Of a stretch of DNA of 64,000 bases, positions 11,490 to 24,600 are shown one piece after another; positions within the stretch are counted from its first letter, which is position 1, and each line of letters begins with the position of its first letter. A model generated the notes under the pieces. It was not told the DNA's origin and ran no database searches. It saw only the letters and a program-made list of their open reading frames with translations. The translations under genes were made by a program, and so were the position numbers. This DNA comes from Combretum micranthum (lineage: Eukaryota > Streptophyta > Magnoliopsida > Myrtales > Combretaceae): contig JAMXBD010000633.1 in NCBI GenBank assembly GCA_024138025.1, forward strand, positions 715,619-779,618, read 5' to 3'.

Positions 11490-12985
11490 AAATTCTGGTA
11501 AATGGGTGATTGTTATGCAGGAAGAGATGGAATACCTTCAGAAAAATGGTACATCGGATTTAGTGAAACTTCCCAAGAGTAAGAAGATTGTTAGGTGCAA
11601 GTGGGTTAACAAGAAAAAGGAAGGAACTTCAAGTGTTGAAGAACCTAGATACAAAGCGAGAGTCATTGCTAAGGGCTACAGTCAGATTCTAGGTGTAGAC
11701 TTCACAGATGTGTTTTCACCTGTTGTGAAACACAGTTTTATTAGAGCCTTGCTGAGTATTATTGCAATGGAAGATCTTGAGCTTGAATAGCTAGATGTGA
11801 AGATAACCTTCTTATATGGAGAACTTGAGGAAGACACCTATGCAACAACCTGAGGGTTTTGTAGTGTCTAGGAAAGAAGACCATGTTTGCTTGTTGAAAC
11901 GGTCCCTTTATGCCCTGAAGCAGTCTCCCAGGCAATGGTACAACAGGTTTGACTCATTCATGACTTCTCATGATTTCATGAGAAGCAATTTTAACAGTTA
12001 TGTTTACATCAAGAAGTGTAGTGATAGGTCTTTTGTTTACTTACTCTTGTATGTTGGTGATATGCTGATAGCAGCTAAAGACAGAGGAGAGATTAATAGG
12101 GTTAAAACTCAGTTGAGCAGAGAGTTTGATATGAAGGACTTGGGAGCAGCAAAGAAGATTCCTGGAATGCAGATTCTAAGGGATAGAAAAGTTGGAGAGT
12201 TACGACTGAGTCAAAAGGGGTATATTGAGAAAGTTCTTTACAGGTTTAATATGCAGAGTGCTAAGCTTGTTAGTAATCATTTAGCAGCCCATTTCAGACT
12301 TTCATCTGCCTTGTCTCCATAGTCAAATGATTAGATTGACTACATGTCAAAGGTTCCATATTCTAGTGTAGTAGGATCTCTTATGTATGCTATGGTTTGT
12401 GCTCGACCAGATTTGTCTTATGCAGTCAATGCAGTTAGCAGATACATGGCAAATCCTGGTAAAGAACACTGGAGAGCAGTTCAGTAGATTCTTAGATACT
12501 TAAGACGTACTATAGATGTTTGTTTACACTTTGGTAAAACTAGAGATGGAATTATTGGTTATGTTGATTCTGATTTCGCCGGAGACTTAGATAAACGAAG
12601 ATCTCTCACAGGGTATGTATTTACCATTGGTGGCTGTGCTATTATTTGGAAAGCCACCTTGCAAGCAATTGTTGCCTTATCTACCACAAAAGCTGAGTAT
12701 ATGGCGATTATAGAGGCCTGTGAGGAAGCTATTTGGTTGAAAAGCTTATGTGTTGAGCTGAGCTTAGTATTGAAGACTATTACAGTTTATTGTGATAGTC
12801 AGTGTGTAATTTTTCTCACTAAAGATCAAATGTTTCATGAGAGAACAAAGCACATCAATGTTCGGTATCATTTCATGCGTGAATTTGTTGCTCGTGGAGA
12901 TATTGCTATGAGCAAGGTCAGCACTCATGACAATCCAGCTGATATGATGACAAAGTCGCTCCCTATAGCCAAGTTTGAGCATTGA
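11490..12985 (+). pseudogene. Copia pol remnant: reverse transcriptase and RNase H
   Basis: The RVT_2 domain begins near 11500 (KKIVRCKWVNKKK and the ARVIAKGYSQ motif are clear). TAG at 11788-11790 and a two-base deletion near 11840 break it. The second part (11816-12322) has the SLYALKQSPRQWY motif and the active-site box as YVGDML, where copia has YVDD, so one catalytic Asp is Gly. After stops at 12320-12322 and 12332-12334 comes ARPDLSYAVN, then TAG at 12485-12487 (for Trp), then RNase H with [11 protein letters not shown] and TTKAEYMA. The natural stop is TGA at 12983-12985 after LPIAKFEH. Confidence 0.93.
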
Positions 12986-13108
12986 TTAAACTTAGTTAGT
13001 GTTCATTGCTGATTATCACCCTTTAGGAGTTTTGTGGAAGAGGTGGAAAATAGTTGATTTTTCATGTTGAAGTTTGGAATTTCTATTATTTGCTCCTGGA
13101 TTTTGTGT

Positions 13109-13120
13109 CAAGGTGGAGAT
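13109..13120 (+). other. Copia polypurine tract
   Basis: CAAGGTGGAGAT, mostly purines, directly abuts the 3' LTR start TGTTGA. It is the usual plant copia plus-strand primer site. Confidence 0.88.
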
Positions 13121-13355
13121 TGTTGAAATGTGACCCAAAATCTGATCAAAGCTGGCAGCTTTTATGTATTTTTAGGCAGCTTAAATTTGTCTTCGTGTTG
13201 GATGTTGTTCGTGGATTCTAAAAGGTGTAGGCCGGCTTTAAGCCGACAGCCTACATGTCCTAAGCAGCTAGCCTTTATGGCTAAGCAGCCGGCGTGCATT
13301 TAAGCCACTAGCTTTTAGGCTGGCTTTCATGCTAGCCTTTCCTTCATCCTATAAC

Positions 13356-13396
<41 letters not shown>

Positions 13397-13624
13397 GTTT
13401 CTAGGGTTTTGTGTGTGAGAAAATGTGAGACACGAAATTGTATTGAGAGCTTTAGAGAGACTTGATTAAAATTGAGTAGTTCTCTCTCAAACTTGTATTC
13501 CAACTTTAATTATAGTGGATTTCTCCTCCTCTGCTTGTGGTTTTTTCCCGTAAAGGATTTCCACATAAATTATTATGTGTTCTTTATTTTCTTGTTGCTA
13601 TTATTTTCGTATTTGTTTCTAACA
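13121..13624 (+). repeat. Copia 3' LTR
   Basis: It starts TGTTGA and ends AACA, followed by the AACTT target duplication. It carries a longer GT tract than the 5' LTR (about 13364-13396) and many transition differences from it. Confidence 0.93.
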
Positions 13625-13634
13625 AACTTTATAG

Positions 13635-16079
13635 GAGCAATGAATGTTATTATGTCAAAAAAAGATCATATAATAGATTTTGGTAATAAAATTATTAGCC
13701 AATTTGGTTTTTTTGTTTTTTTTTTTTTTTTTTTTTTTTTTTTTGTGGGTGTGGTTGGGGGTGGGGGTTTTTGTTGTTGGGGGGAAACATATGAGATTAA
13801 GAATTAGAATCACAAATCAAGATGCACGGTCGAACCCCGTTTATATATTCATTAGCCAATTTTGATGAATGCTTTGATAACAGTATTGTGTACATTGATC
13901 ATATAATTAAAAGAGATAAAAAAAAAAAAACAACAATTGCAGTTCTTTTGGGAGTTCTATTTAAGAAAAAAGAAGACGGTGCTTTATGCTGTGTTTGAAA
14001 TGGAGGAAATCGGATGAAACCAATGCAAGGCAAGGAAAATGGAATGCAATGTGTGTATTCGATTATTTAGTTGGAGTGGAAATGGGCTGAGTTGAATGGA
14101 AGTGGATGGAAGATGAAGTTCCATTCTTTTCCGTCTGGTTTTGGGAGGAAATTGACTAAAAGCAAGAGAAAACAATTAAAATGATGAAAATATCCCTTAA
14201 AGAAAATTGAAAAGAAGATAAAGTGAGGAATATTTTAGTTTATTACATACCTTATTTTCCTTCATTTTATTATCCTAACTATACAACAACAAAACTAAAA
14301 GTTTCTTCCTATTTCTATCTTATAAACTCAAACAAGAAATAAAAACAACATTTCCTTTCTTTTTCTTTCCACTCTTTTCTTTTCGATCTGTTTTTCTTCA
14401 TTTCTTTTTTCTTTAAGATTGCCAAATAAAATGTTAGAATTGGAGTTGATTTGCATCTTTAATGGTTGGATGATCATGAATGCTTACAAACAATGCTTGA
14501 ATATAAGCTCTTGATGCCTAAATTGCCTTCTAAATTAGTACATTGTACCAGTAGATATAACACATGGATGTAGATAGTTCAACGTAAAAGATAGGAGTGC
14601 TATATAGAAAAGTAGAACCGCAACGATGCCTCCAACACCCCTCATTCTTATTGGATGGTGTTGCCAAATATTATCTTTTTTTTTCCCAAGATTTCATATT
14701 GGAAATTATCAAAACAAATTCTAAATGGATCCAAATCTAAAACATTCTTAATAGTCTATACAATACTAACAATCTTCTTATAATATCCTAAGAGCATCCA
14801 TATCTAAGGTTCTTGACATGAGTTTCTCGGTAAATGAATGAATGTGGAGATTTCTTTCAACATTTTTGGGTTCTCTCAAAGGACCTCAAAAACCAAGCTC
14901 ACAGAATGTTGTTGTTGTTATTCTTGTTATTATGATATAAAAGTATGGGTATTGTATAAAGTAAATATAACCCACAAAAGTATAAAAAGAAGTGAAAGAA
15001 CTCATGTGATGAACCTTATAGATAAAATGGTAAGGTCTTTTAAGATAAGAGTTCCTTATATGCTGACATAACACTTTAAGGATCTTGTTAATGAATTATG
15101 CTGATGTAGCACTTTAAGGATCTTGTGAAAGAATTATCAGATGTGAATGCTATTAGCATTATTTCATATCATATTCCATAGCATCTCCAATTAAGATTTC
15201 AATATTGCCTTGGTGAAAATATCTATTATTCATACGATAATTATGAAACTTCCTCATTGGTTATCTTATCTTGGGATGAGATACTTAATTGCGATGTGGC
15301 TCATTTTATTTTGCTATATATAATGGATTTCCTTCTCCTCCTATCTTCCTAACCTTAGTTCATTTTTATGCAATACTATACTTCCATTTTACTATACTGT
15401 GCCACTCCTATGTCTTTTCGAATTTATAGAAGACCTATTATTGTCAATAACTCATAACAATTCTTTTGTATTTTAGAAATTAGGGGACTTTTATATATTA
15501 ATTGCATTCTTTTTATACATGGATGGATGTAGAATCATATATTTGAGGGGCCAAATTAGTTGTTTTTTATTAAAAGATAAAAAAATCTATTTAAATATAT
15601 TATAACAACTAGTTTTTTTCTAAGCTTGGGGGGTCGGGCCCCTATCGGCCCCCCTCGGTCCTTCCCTTTTTTTATAATATTAAAAATATACATATAAGCA
15701 AAGAACAATACATATTTTAGAAGCTTTAATCATTTTGGATAAGAAAGAGTAAAAATCCTCTACAAACTATAAGACTTCAAAAAACCTCTTTAAAACACGA
15801 AGAAATCCTTAGCAAACATAGGACACCATATTTAGATGCATGAAGGGACTTATAGATATGGTCATGTCGGCAAAACCCAACGGTTGTCCACGATCAGAGA
15901 AATAACAAGAAGAAACTAAAAGATTTACTACTCTAAAGACAAGCTACCATTCTAAAGTTGTGCTGAAAATAAGAAACAAAAATTATTCAAATGAAAGATA
16001 ATAAAAAAATTATAAATCTTTAGGTTTTTTATCATGCCATAATGAATTTAAATTATGTTTTGTTATTGTTTATGTTCAA
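13635..16079. other. intergenic spacer with repeat fragments
   Basis: No gene was recognised. It holds a poly(T) run at about 13719-13744, a patch at 13980-14180 rich in 'aatggaatg' phrases that resembles common plant non-autonomous DNA elements (a weaker relative is near 21960-22030), and a GC patch at about 15625-15665 with runs of G and C (GGGGGGTCGGGCCCC type) embedded in AT-rich DNA. The rest is unremarkable. Confidence 0.55.
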
Positions 16080-16212
16080 GATTTTGCTAGTGTGATTCCT
16101 TTTACATCACACTCAACCATAATTGAACCACTAAAATAGAATATTGCAATTATGATATTTCTTTTAACAATTAAACGGTTGACTGGACGGTCCCATCAAT
16201 GAAACTGTAGAA
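16080..16212. mobile_element. Mutator-like MITE, copy 1 (left end decayed)
   Basis: The right part matches the MITE copies at 42.4 and 58.4 kb: a core with 'actaaaatag', a 'ttttaacaattaaacggtt' phrase, a 'cggtcccatcaatg' phrase and the terminal 'ctgtagaagctccc'. The left terminus cannot be placed precisely and no target duplication was found. Confidence 0.6.
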
Positions 16213-17773
16213 GCTCCCAATTTGGTCTCTGCTAATTTATCCTTATTTAGATAAGAGATTTGGGTTTTAATGAATGAATTTTGTGCGTATTTTAAATAAA
16301 ATGGTGCTTATTTGGTTAAAATGTTAATTACAAGATTTTAAAGTGTTATTTGAGCTTAAAGAAGGAACTTTTTATAAATTGACATGATTTTAGTAAAGAT
16401 ATGTTAAAGTTGGAAAAGAAAATAGTACACAAGTTTCAACACAACTTATGCTGAGAGGTTGTATTGGGAGTGAAAATTGATTTTTGAAAAGTACATAAGA
16501 AGGCACATGACCTATGCAGAAGAAAAATGAGTATCCAGTATAAAATACTTGTCAGAAACACCACTTATGTTTGGGGTCGTGTTGAAGAAAAATAAAGAGG
16601 AAAAATATTTTGACCATGGTACATAACCAAAGTACATGGTTATGTACATCACCCATGTAGAAAATTTTTTAAAATATTTTATAAGGATTGCATTCAATTA
16701 AAAAGATATGACTGAGATATGATACCAAATAAATCTTAAAGGAAGAGAGAGAGAGAGAGTTTTTCTAAAGAAGGAAAGTTGGGGATTTATCGAGCTTTGT
16801 GTAGTTTGAAGGGATTTGAAGAAGAATTGATTTTTGTTCTATAAATAAGTGACATTGCTCCAATGTACAAAAGATAGCCAAAGATCTAAGCTTTCTAAAG
16901 AGAGAGAGAATTGAAACAAGCCAAGGCTTTAAGAAATTGCAAAACCACATAATTCAAAGGGGAGTTTTACATCTTTTTTTATTCTTATTCCTTGTATACC
17001 TTTGATCGTTTTCTTTAAAGAGAAGTAAATCTTTTTATCCAAGCATTGATGAACTAACTTGGATTATTTTATATTCAACAATAATTAGTTTTCTTGAAAT
17101 CAATTATGAGCACTTTAGTAATTTGTTTATTTAATATTACTAGTATATTGACATGTTTGATTTTATAGTAGTAGATTGAGAAATCACTACTATAAAAAAG
17201 ATAATGCATAATTGATGAAATTTGATTGTAACACTAGAGATATGACAACATAATTTTTTTTTTGTTTTAAATTGAGACTAGGGTTTGGTTGATATCTAGT
17301 GGTGAATTTCTCATTCATTAATAAAACTTATAAGAAATTGATATTAGTGAGGAAGAGATGTTAATTAGCAAATAGATCTGGGGTTAAAGATTAGTAATCT
17401 CGAGAGAGATAATAATCCAATTGAGAAATTATGCAATTCAAGAAAGTTTATTTAATCATTGAAAAATTAAAAAGTTATACAAAAGATTTATTGAGGATTC
17501 TATGTCTAAATTATTTTTTCGATTGAATAAATTAAATTTAAAATTATAATCTTGACATGAAATCTTGATTGTATTTTGAAAATTTTGGTTAGAATCAATA
17601 TATGTAGGTTAGGAAGTAGGCATAAATTAATTACTAGTATTTAAAAAGATTGTGTGGGAACAATATCTTACTTTATTGTTATACCACTATTTGATATGTA
17701 TACTCACCCAATTGGTTGAAGAATAGTATTTGTAGATAGGATTTTAATTGAATAGAATGATCACATTAATAAC
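16213..17773 (+). repeat. Athila/Tat-like gypsy LTR fragment
   Basis: A TATA-like CTATAAATA lies at about 16838-16848. Some 830 bases later the text 'gtgggaacaatatcttact' and 'gatatgtatactcaccc' resembles the U5 end of plant Athila/Tat LTRs, which typically end near a run of this style before the internal region. No TG start, PBS or coding domain was found, so boundaries and class are inferred. Solo LTR 2 lies immediately to the right and may be nested in this fragment's former downstream sequence. Confidence 0.4.
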
Positions 17774-19835
17774 CTATTTGTAAAGATCCGATATGCTCAA
17801 TCCTTAAATTAAGCACACCAAGTCCCCAACCACGTATAACTCTTACGAATTATACGTAAGGCTGTCTTAAAAGAAGGTATTTATGTTGAACATTGCTATC
17901 CGATTTTAGGTTATGAAATCGTTTAGTTAGATTTTTAGATAATTGGATTTAGCAGCAGAAAAATAAACGTAATAAAAACATTTCTACATAAAAAGCATCT
18001 CAAAATTAAACTATTACAAGTGGAAAAACTTTCACTTAAACAAATTTTTACAAAAGCTTATTTACAAAACATAAGTACTAACAAGCCCTTAAATGAAAAT
18101 ACAAATTTATGAATAAATCCAGTCTCTATAAAATAAACAAAAGAAGAAACAAAACAACTAAACTATTCAACGCTCCTAACTCACATCACTCATCCACAAT
18201 CCTTCCTGAGTCAACAGAAGCACCTAAAAACCCGAGACAACATCATCAATAGCAACAACATCATTAAGGACTCATCATTAGTAACTTCATCAACATCATC
18301 TTTATCAACAACAAAACCTGTAAAAAGAATAACAACAACAAGAATGAGCGGAAGCCTAGTACACAGCAATACAATCATACACGAAGTGACACACGAGCTT
18401 AACGAAATACAATGCACAATCAACAAGTTATTATCTTTTCTTTAAAATAAACAAATCAATATAGAAGTATTTAAACTCCGGACATCAAGGATCTAGTATC
18501 ACGTCCGCCTCCCTGAGTGGTCCCTACTATTCATATAAACTAGGCAGCATCACCTTTCGGCATAGCCCGTAATACTAGGAGATCCTAAGTAACGTATCAC
18601 AATGTTCAGGGGATTGATATAAGTAGCTCGAATACTCATATCTCCTAGATGATTTTATCCAAAACGAAAAAGTAATCTCATTTAGGGTTATCAGCCGTTT
18701 CTCGACTTTGCTTAACTCAATCCATAATATCACCTAATTCAAGTGTTCCCATAAACATTGAATTAAATCATATTACATTCTTTCAAGAATAAGCAAGTGT
18801 TATACCGATATTGAATACCCTATCAATTACCCACTGAACCATTTATAAAAGTCATTTCAGTATGACAAGGGTGGTCTAAACGCCTAAAACTACCATGCCT
18901 CCAATCTGAGCAAGGTGCCAGTCTTCGACCTAGATTCAACGGTGTAAAAGACAATCAATACTCATTAATTATTAAGTCAAGTTTAAGTTCTTAATCCATT
19001 TTAGATGTTTATCCTAACATCTAACACACAAGTTACTGCGCACCTTGAAAATGAAATCCAAACAGAGGCAGAAACTATCTCAGAAGATAGATCAGAAACC
19101 ATCTCAAAAGATATGTCAGACATCCATCACTATTAAGGAAAAAACTTGTATAAGAAATTAAACTAACATCCACTTATATCAAATTCATATAAGAACTTAT
19201 ATCAAATTTTTATTAAACTCTATTTGATCTGACACTAATGTGGAACCCCACTATGGCTGCGAATATCGCCCCGCCAAAATATGGACAGTCCTCCTTCGTC
19301 TGTCAAAGTAATTCTTTTCACTTTAATTATAGTTTCTTAAAAACATAACATATACAAAGCATTCATACATAAAAGCATTCATATTCAAAACAAATAAACA
19401 TTTAAAACAACATATTACTCATGTTATTCAAAGATCATTCGAACACATTCATCTAAGCCAATTATTAGCTATTAGACTCATTTTAACCTAATCTAAGCCA
19501 AATTGATTAAAATTAATCATTTAATCTAAAACTAGTTCAAGTTGATTAAACTTAAGTAATCTAATTCTTTTTAGATAATTCAAGCTCATTTAGTCAAGCG
19601 GAACTTAGATTTATTAACTAAGTTCATTTTATATCTAATTTCTATATTTAATTTAACTATTTCTTAAATCTATAAATCTACTTATCTCATGTTTAATTAT
19701 ATTAATCAACTTACATAACATATAAATCATCATACAAGGTCAACTCATACGTACAAGATCATATTTCAAGCTTTGGAAAAGATTTGAAGATGATTTTAGA
19801 AATTAAATTTGAAATAGAGGATATGCCGGTAAAAG

Positions 19836-20100
19836 TCTAGCGTTCAATGCATCAACGTCGGCAGTGCTGAAGTCTATGCCGGCGGCGTTGGATGTCAATG
19901 TTAAAAATTTGAACTCTGTGAAGTTTACGCTTCAAACCTACGCTGACACTTCTACATTGGCGGTGTAAAGCTCAATGTCGGCAGCATAGAGGCTCAACGC
20001 CGACAGCGTTGGAGGTAGCGTTAAGAAAATACCTTCTGATTACTTCAACACCGACTCAAAGCCTGCAGTGTAGAAGCTCCAGGAGACGGCATTGACAACA
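19836..20100. repeat. GCCGGCAGNGTTGAAG-type repeat cassette in solo LTR 2
   Basis: Imperfect copies of 'cggcagtgttgaag', 'gccggcggcgttgg' and 'gccgacagcgttgg' recur about seven times. They occupy the place where solo LTRs 1 and 3 carry the ATCACGNCCGTGAT array. The patch is visibly richer in GC than the rest of the LTR. Confidence 0.7.
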
Positions 20101-20548
20101 AAACAGCTTTTGACAGAAGCTTGTTTTCGAAAACTTAAGTTGTGCAAAACATTTTAACATTTCCAAACTTCTCCAAATTACTTTCTAAGCTTCATAAACT
20201 TGATATATGAACTCCTCAACATCAATAATCCATATTCAACACATCAACAACATACAATCCACTTCAAACACTAACAACTCTAAATCACTATTCATCATCT
20301 TCAACCTCAAACCCAACTTCCAACAACCATAACTTCAACAAACATATATATAAACAACACTCTCATCCTAAATCAACATGAATTCATCAATTATTAACTT
20401 AAACAACAAATAAAACAAAGATAACTTGAAATAGAAAACTTAGTTTTTGGAGAAACATGTAATTTCTTCTTCTATCTTCATTCCTAACATTGATTTCTCC
20501 TTTTCTCTTCTTGAAATTGAGATTCATGTATTAAATTTGGAGAGAGAA

Positions 20549-20583
20549 AGAAGAAGAAGAAGAAGAAGAAGAAGAAGAAAAGA
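20549..20583. repeat. GAA trinucleotide microsatellite
   Basis: About ten consecutive AAG/GAA units lie inside solo LTR 2. The matching part of solo LTR 1 has only a short purine-rich run. Confidence 0.85.
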
Positions 20584-21111
20584 AGGGAAAAGGAAACATA
20601 AATAACAAAGACAAAAGGAATGGCAGGAAAATAAACAAAAAAAAATAAATAAAGGAAAATGATAAATATAAAGGTATTTTCAAAACAGGATATTAGATTT
20701 AGAACTATCATATCAATATCTATAGTTCTAGAAATATTCAAAAGATAATTTTAGAACCGATAACTCAGAAATTAAGAACTCTATAGGAGAACTTGATTTA
20801 GAAATTTATTTTAGATAAAAAGATATTTAATTTGAGTTCGGGTTTAAGAACTGATATTTTTATTCAAGCAAATGAACTCAAATTTTATTGGGATTTAGGA
20901 ATTAGAGTTGTAGCTAAAAATCAAGAGTTTTGGAATCTTCTAAACAATTTAGAAACACGTTTAGGAGATTTAGAATCAAAATATCAAATTTCATTTAATT
21001 AATTACTAATCTAACTTTGTCAACTTGTCTATTTATATCCTATGATTAATTTATTTCATTCAAATCTATCTAAATTCAATTTCTAATATATGTGAAGGTT
21101 ATGAAACTATT

Positions 21112-21666
21112 AAATAATCACAAGGTAGATAAATTTGAAACAACATTCCCAAACTCAATTACTCTTGATAACTATTCTTCTATATTTGAAAATCGCATTT
21201 CATATTAAATTCGCAGAAACATTCTTAAAAATTCTCTTTCCACTTTACACTTTCCGTCAATTTCCCTCATTTAGATGTTATTGCATATAATTAGAGATTG
21301 GAATTATAAAGAAACAATCAACATTAAGTCACAAGATAGTTTTAAAAAAAAAAAAACGCAGACAATTTTGATTAATAATTTAAAATTGATACGTACCCAG
21401 CGATTCATATCGGATTATCATCATAATTTAGAATTTACAATTACAAAGTATTAGTTTTACAAAAAGCAACGATAACGATAGCAAACAAATAGGGCCAAAG
21501 AAGAGAAAAAGATGAATAACAAGAATGCACGAAAACTAGAATCAGAACATGCAAATGATCATAAGAGGATCACGGCACGAGGGAAGTCTCATCGCCCAGT
21601 CCGAGACATACATGGTGTTAATTTCCAAGACAAACAATTGGAATAATCTTTCTTAATTATTCCTAC
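21112..21666. other. spacer downstream of gene A
   Basis: No gene is seen. The stretch is AT-rich and includes the presumed 3' flank and polyadenylation region of gene A (which reads leftward). The part up to about 21270 may be the continuation of the Athila/Tat-like element split by solo LTR 2. Confidence 0.5.
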
Positions 21667-24600
21667 TTAGTTTTGACCCATTACTTGGCTCTTTGGTGGC
21701 GTTTTTGGAGTCGGGGCTTGTGGATTCTGGTTCTGGAGTTTGTCCGCATTCCCATGATATCCTGTCAAAGCCAATCAATCCCCGTATATTAAAGTGCTTA
21801 TAAGTTTTTTTTATATTTGTGTCCAAAATAGATCTCATGTGCTTTGTATTTTAATTATTTCAATTGAATTCTGCATATTTAAAATAAACCATTCAAATTA
21901 TATTCGAATTTTTGCATAAAGTTAATAACTACGTAGAGTGTTTAATAAACAACAATCGTCCAGAATGGAAAGAATTGAAACAAGAAAAACATAATATAAT
22001 GGAATGTAACATGTTGGAATAGAATGAAATTTATATAATATTTATTAAAAATATTCTTAGTAATAAAGAAAAAAATAATTGTATTATAGTTAATAAGGAT
22101 CGAATAGAATGTGATTCTATCTTTTCAAGAAATAAATCGAATTTTTCTTAAAATCGGAATGGTGAATTTCCAACACTTGCAGTTCCCATAGATATATGCT
22201 TACCAAGAACAGGGTCAATGCCACGGTTCTTAAGCTCCCTATATTCCTGACAAAGTGCACAGGGTTCAAACATGAAATGAACAAACCAATCTTGTGCAGG
22301 AGCCTCCACTAACCCAAACATTTGTCTTAGTTTTCTCCTATAGCGTCTTGATAACGCACATGGGGCCGCCGCATAAATTATCCCACTTGTAGCACAGGCT
22401 GCATAATCAACATTATTACCAAGTTTGATAAACCGGAATTTCAATTATCATAGAGATTAGTTTAATTTTTTTTAAGTACAAGAACAAGAGAATTCAAGCT
22501 GGAAAAAACAGAGAAGTGTCTTTATTTTTTAATTTGGGCATTTCAATGTTGGAAGTTTCCTATGATGAAAGTTAATACTCTAAACTTTACAAGTGTGTGC
22601 AATTTCATATCTCTATTATATGTAATTTTAACTTTCTATACATTCATAATTTTTTTCTAAGTAAAAAGACACGCTAACTAATTTGAGTGATTTACTATTA
22701 AATTCTATAAATAATTGATAATATTCTAGCATTTCTAATATTTAATGACTATAAAAGTGAGAGGGAAAATGTTAGTTGAATAATGTAATTACATTGCCAG
22801 TAATTTCTAGGGTTTACTAGTAAATTATTTCAATTGGGTTAGTGTGTCTTGTCTACATTGTGTTAAAATGAATAACTTTTAAAGTTTGAGCATTAAATTG
22901 TAACTTTTAAAACTTCAAATACTAAATTACTCAAAGTAGGGCACTTCTCTGGCCTTTTTCCCATTCAAACCGATACATCGAAGGATAGCTTTTGTGTCGA
23001 TCAAGTTATAAGAGATTTAACAGTTAAATATATTTATTTTACCGCATGGCATAAAGCTTACTTGTGTGGCCCTTGTCGAGGACATCTGCTATCTGCCCAA
23101 ATGTTATGCAAGGAAATAATGCTGTCATGAAAGCTGCATAGAAAATTGTTGTCAAAAAAAATGGCAATGCTGGCTAGTTGCTCATGTTTTTCTATTATAC
23201 AATATATATATATAATAGAGATTTTCATAATAGTAAAAATTACCATAATAAAAAAAATTATTATGGGCATTTGTCTAGTGATTTAGCAATCATAATGGCT
23301 AACTACCTAAAAAATGATTTAAAAAAATTATTTAGAAGTCATTTTTTAATCATTTTTTATTTGAGTATTCTATGGTAGTGCGCCTAGAAGATCTAGAGTC
23401 TAGAGACACATCTCTTTTCCCACCATGAGAGGGAGTAAAAAAGTTCTAATACATGAAATTTTAGTTACATTAAAATTATTCTATATTATACATCACAAGT
23501 AAGTAAATCAAGTTTTTGGACTATTAAAATTCTTTAAATTTATACTAAAGATTTTAATTAAATTATTTTATGTTTAAATGAATCGCTTACATAGATGCAC
23601 CAAGTAAATTCCCTTGACCATATATAATATAAGGATCACTTGGTGTGCTAATAAAAAGAGCAGGAAACATAAATTATTTATATAAATCATATAAAAATGA
23701 TAAAAACATAATGACTCATTTAAAAGATGAAGATTTGAGTGAAGGCTGTTCTAAACAGCATTCAATTTGAATGTCATTAATCCGGTCTAAATGTCAAGTT
23801 GCAAGCTTTAATATTTTGTTGAGCTTAAATGATGGAAAAATATCAGTCAGAAACAATCTGGCCATTAAGAAAATTTTTTATTGGCATCTCATACCACATG
23901 GATATAAAAAAATTCTATTATTCCGTCATTAATTTTGGTGAGATCAGTCATCATAATCAACAGCTCATACTATATCCAGTCATAATCAAACTATTAAAAT
24001 AATTAATATTTCAATTATTATATTTATTTTAACGGTTATATAATTTACCAGACGGTTCCATCAATGGGATCATGAAAATTCTCCATGGACATATAAGTAA
24101 TGAATAAATACTAATAATTGTGAACTAACAGTCATGACAAGAATAGTTTTGAAAAATATCCTCATCCATACTAGCGAGTACTATCGCATGTAAAAGCTTA
24201 TTTATTAATATACTCACCCACCATTGAATATATAATACATATATGTAGCATATGTTCTTAATTTTTTTTCTTTTCTTTTGCTGAGACCTTAATCCGTTGG
24301 CATACTCATTTGCTAATCATATACGGTAAGCATGACTTAGAGAATAAATCGTGGACCACCATGAATGAAGCTCACCTAATTATTCGTTCGGGAAGAATAG
24401 AAAAGGGAAAAAAAAAATCTCTCTCTTATGTTAATAATATACCATATAAATTGATTAGTGATGTATAAATATTACTAAAATTTTAATGCACTAATACTTT
24501 TTAAATCCATAAGCCCTCAATAAAATTAGTAAAATAATTAATACTTACCTATCACTCGTCCCAACAAGTAGAGTGTATTAGTACAAATTGATCTTTGTTT

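Larger units (their letters stand above)
5230..13624 (+). mobile_element. Ty1/copia LTR retrotransposon, Tork/Tnt1-like, full length but dead, carrying a nested solo LTR
   Basis: The boundaries are exact. Both LTRs run TGTTGA...AACA, a perfect 5-base target duplication AACTT flanks the element (5225-5229 and 13625-13629), a tRNA-Met-type primer binding site follows the 5' LTR and a polypurine tract precedes the 3' LTR. The domain order gag, protease, integrase, reverse transcriptase, RNase H is that of copia. Tork/Tnt1 affinity is inferred from the 'LYVLQG...HMRLGHMSE' style of the GAG-pre-integrase region. The reading frame carries at least a dozen stops and several frameshifts, and the active-site aspartate of the RT box is altered (YVGD for YVDD). 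The two LTRs differ by roughly one base in eight in their first 200 bases by eye, so the insertion is old. A 3347-base solo LTR (6673-10019) sits between protease and integrase. Confidence 0.95.
17779..21106 (-). mobile_element. solo LTR 2, same family as solo LTR 1
   Basis: It starts TGTAAAGATCC and aligns with 6673-10019 over almost its whole length. Shared blocks include 'ccaaccacgtataactctta', the TGAGC-rich central block and the final 'aatatatgtgaaggtt'. A 5-base repeat CTATT flanks it (17774-17778 and 21107-21111). Its right terminus reads ATGAAA where copy 1 has GGGGTATTTCA, so a few terminal bases are deleted or mutated. No coding domains are present. It contains an extra segment at about 18675-18860 and a different repeat cassette at about 19836-20100. 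Confidence 0.82.

Noticed and set aside
13680..13807. Phe/Gly-rich frames after the Copia
   Set aside because: They are products of a poly(T) run and a G-rich stretch.
20484..20741. Phe-rich minus-strand open frame
   Set aside because: It is a translation of the GAA microsatellite and the surrounding purine tract in solo LTR 2.
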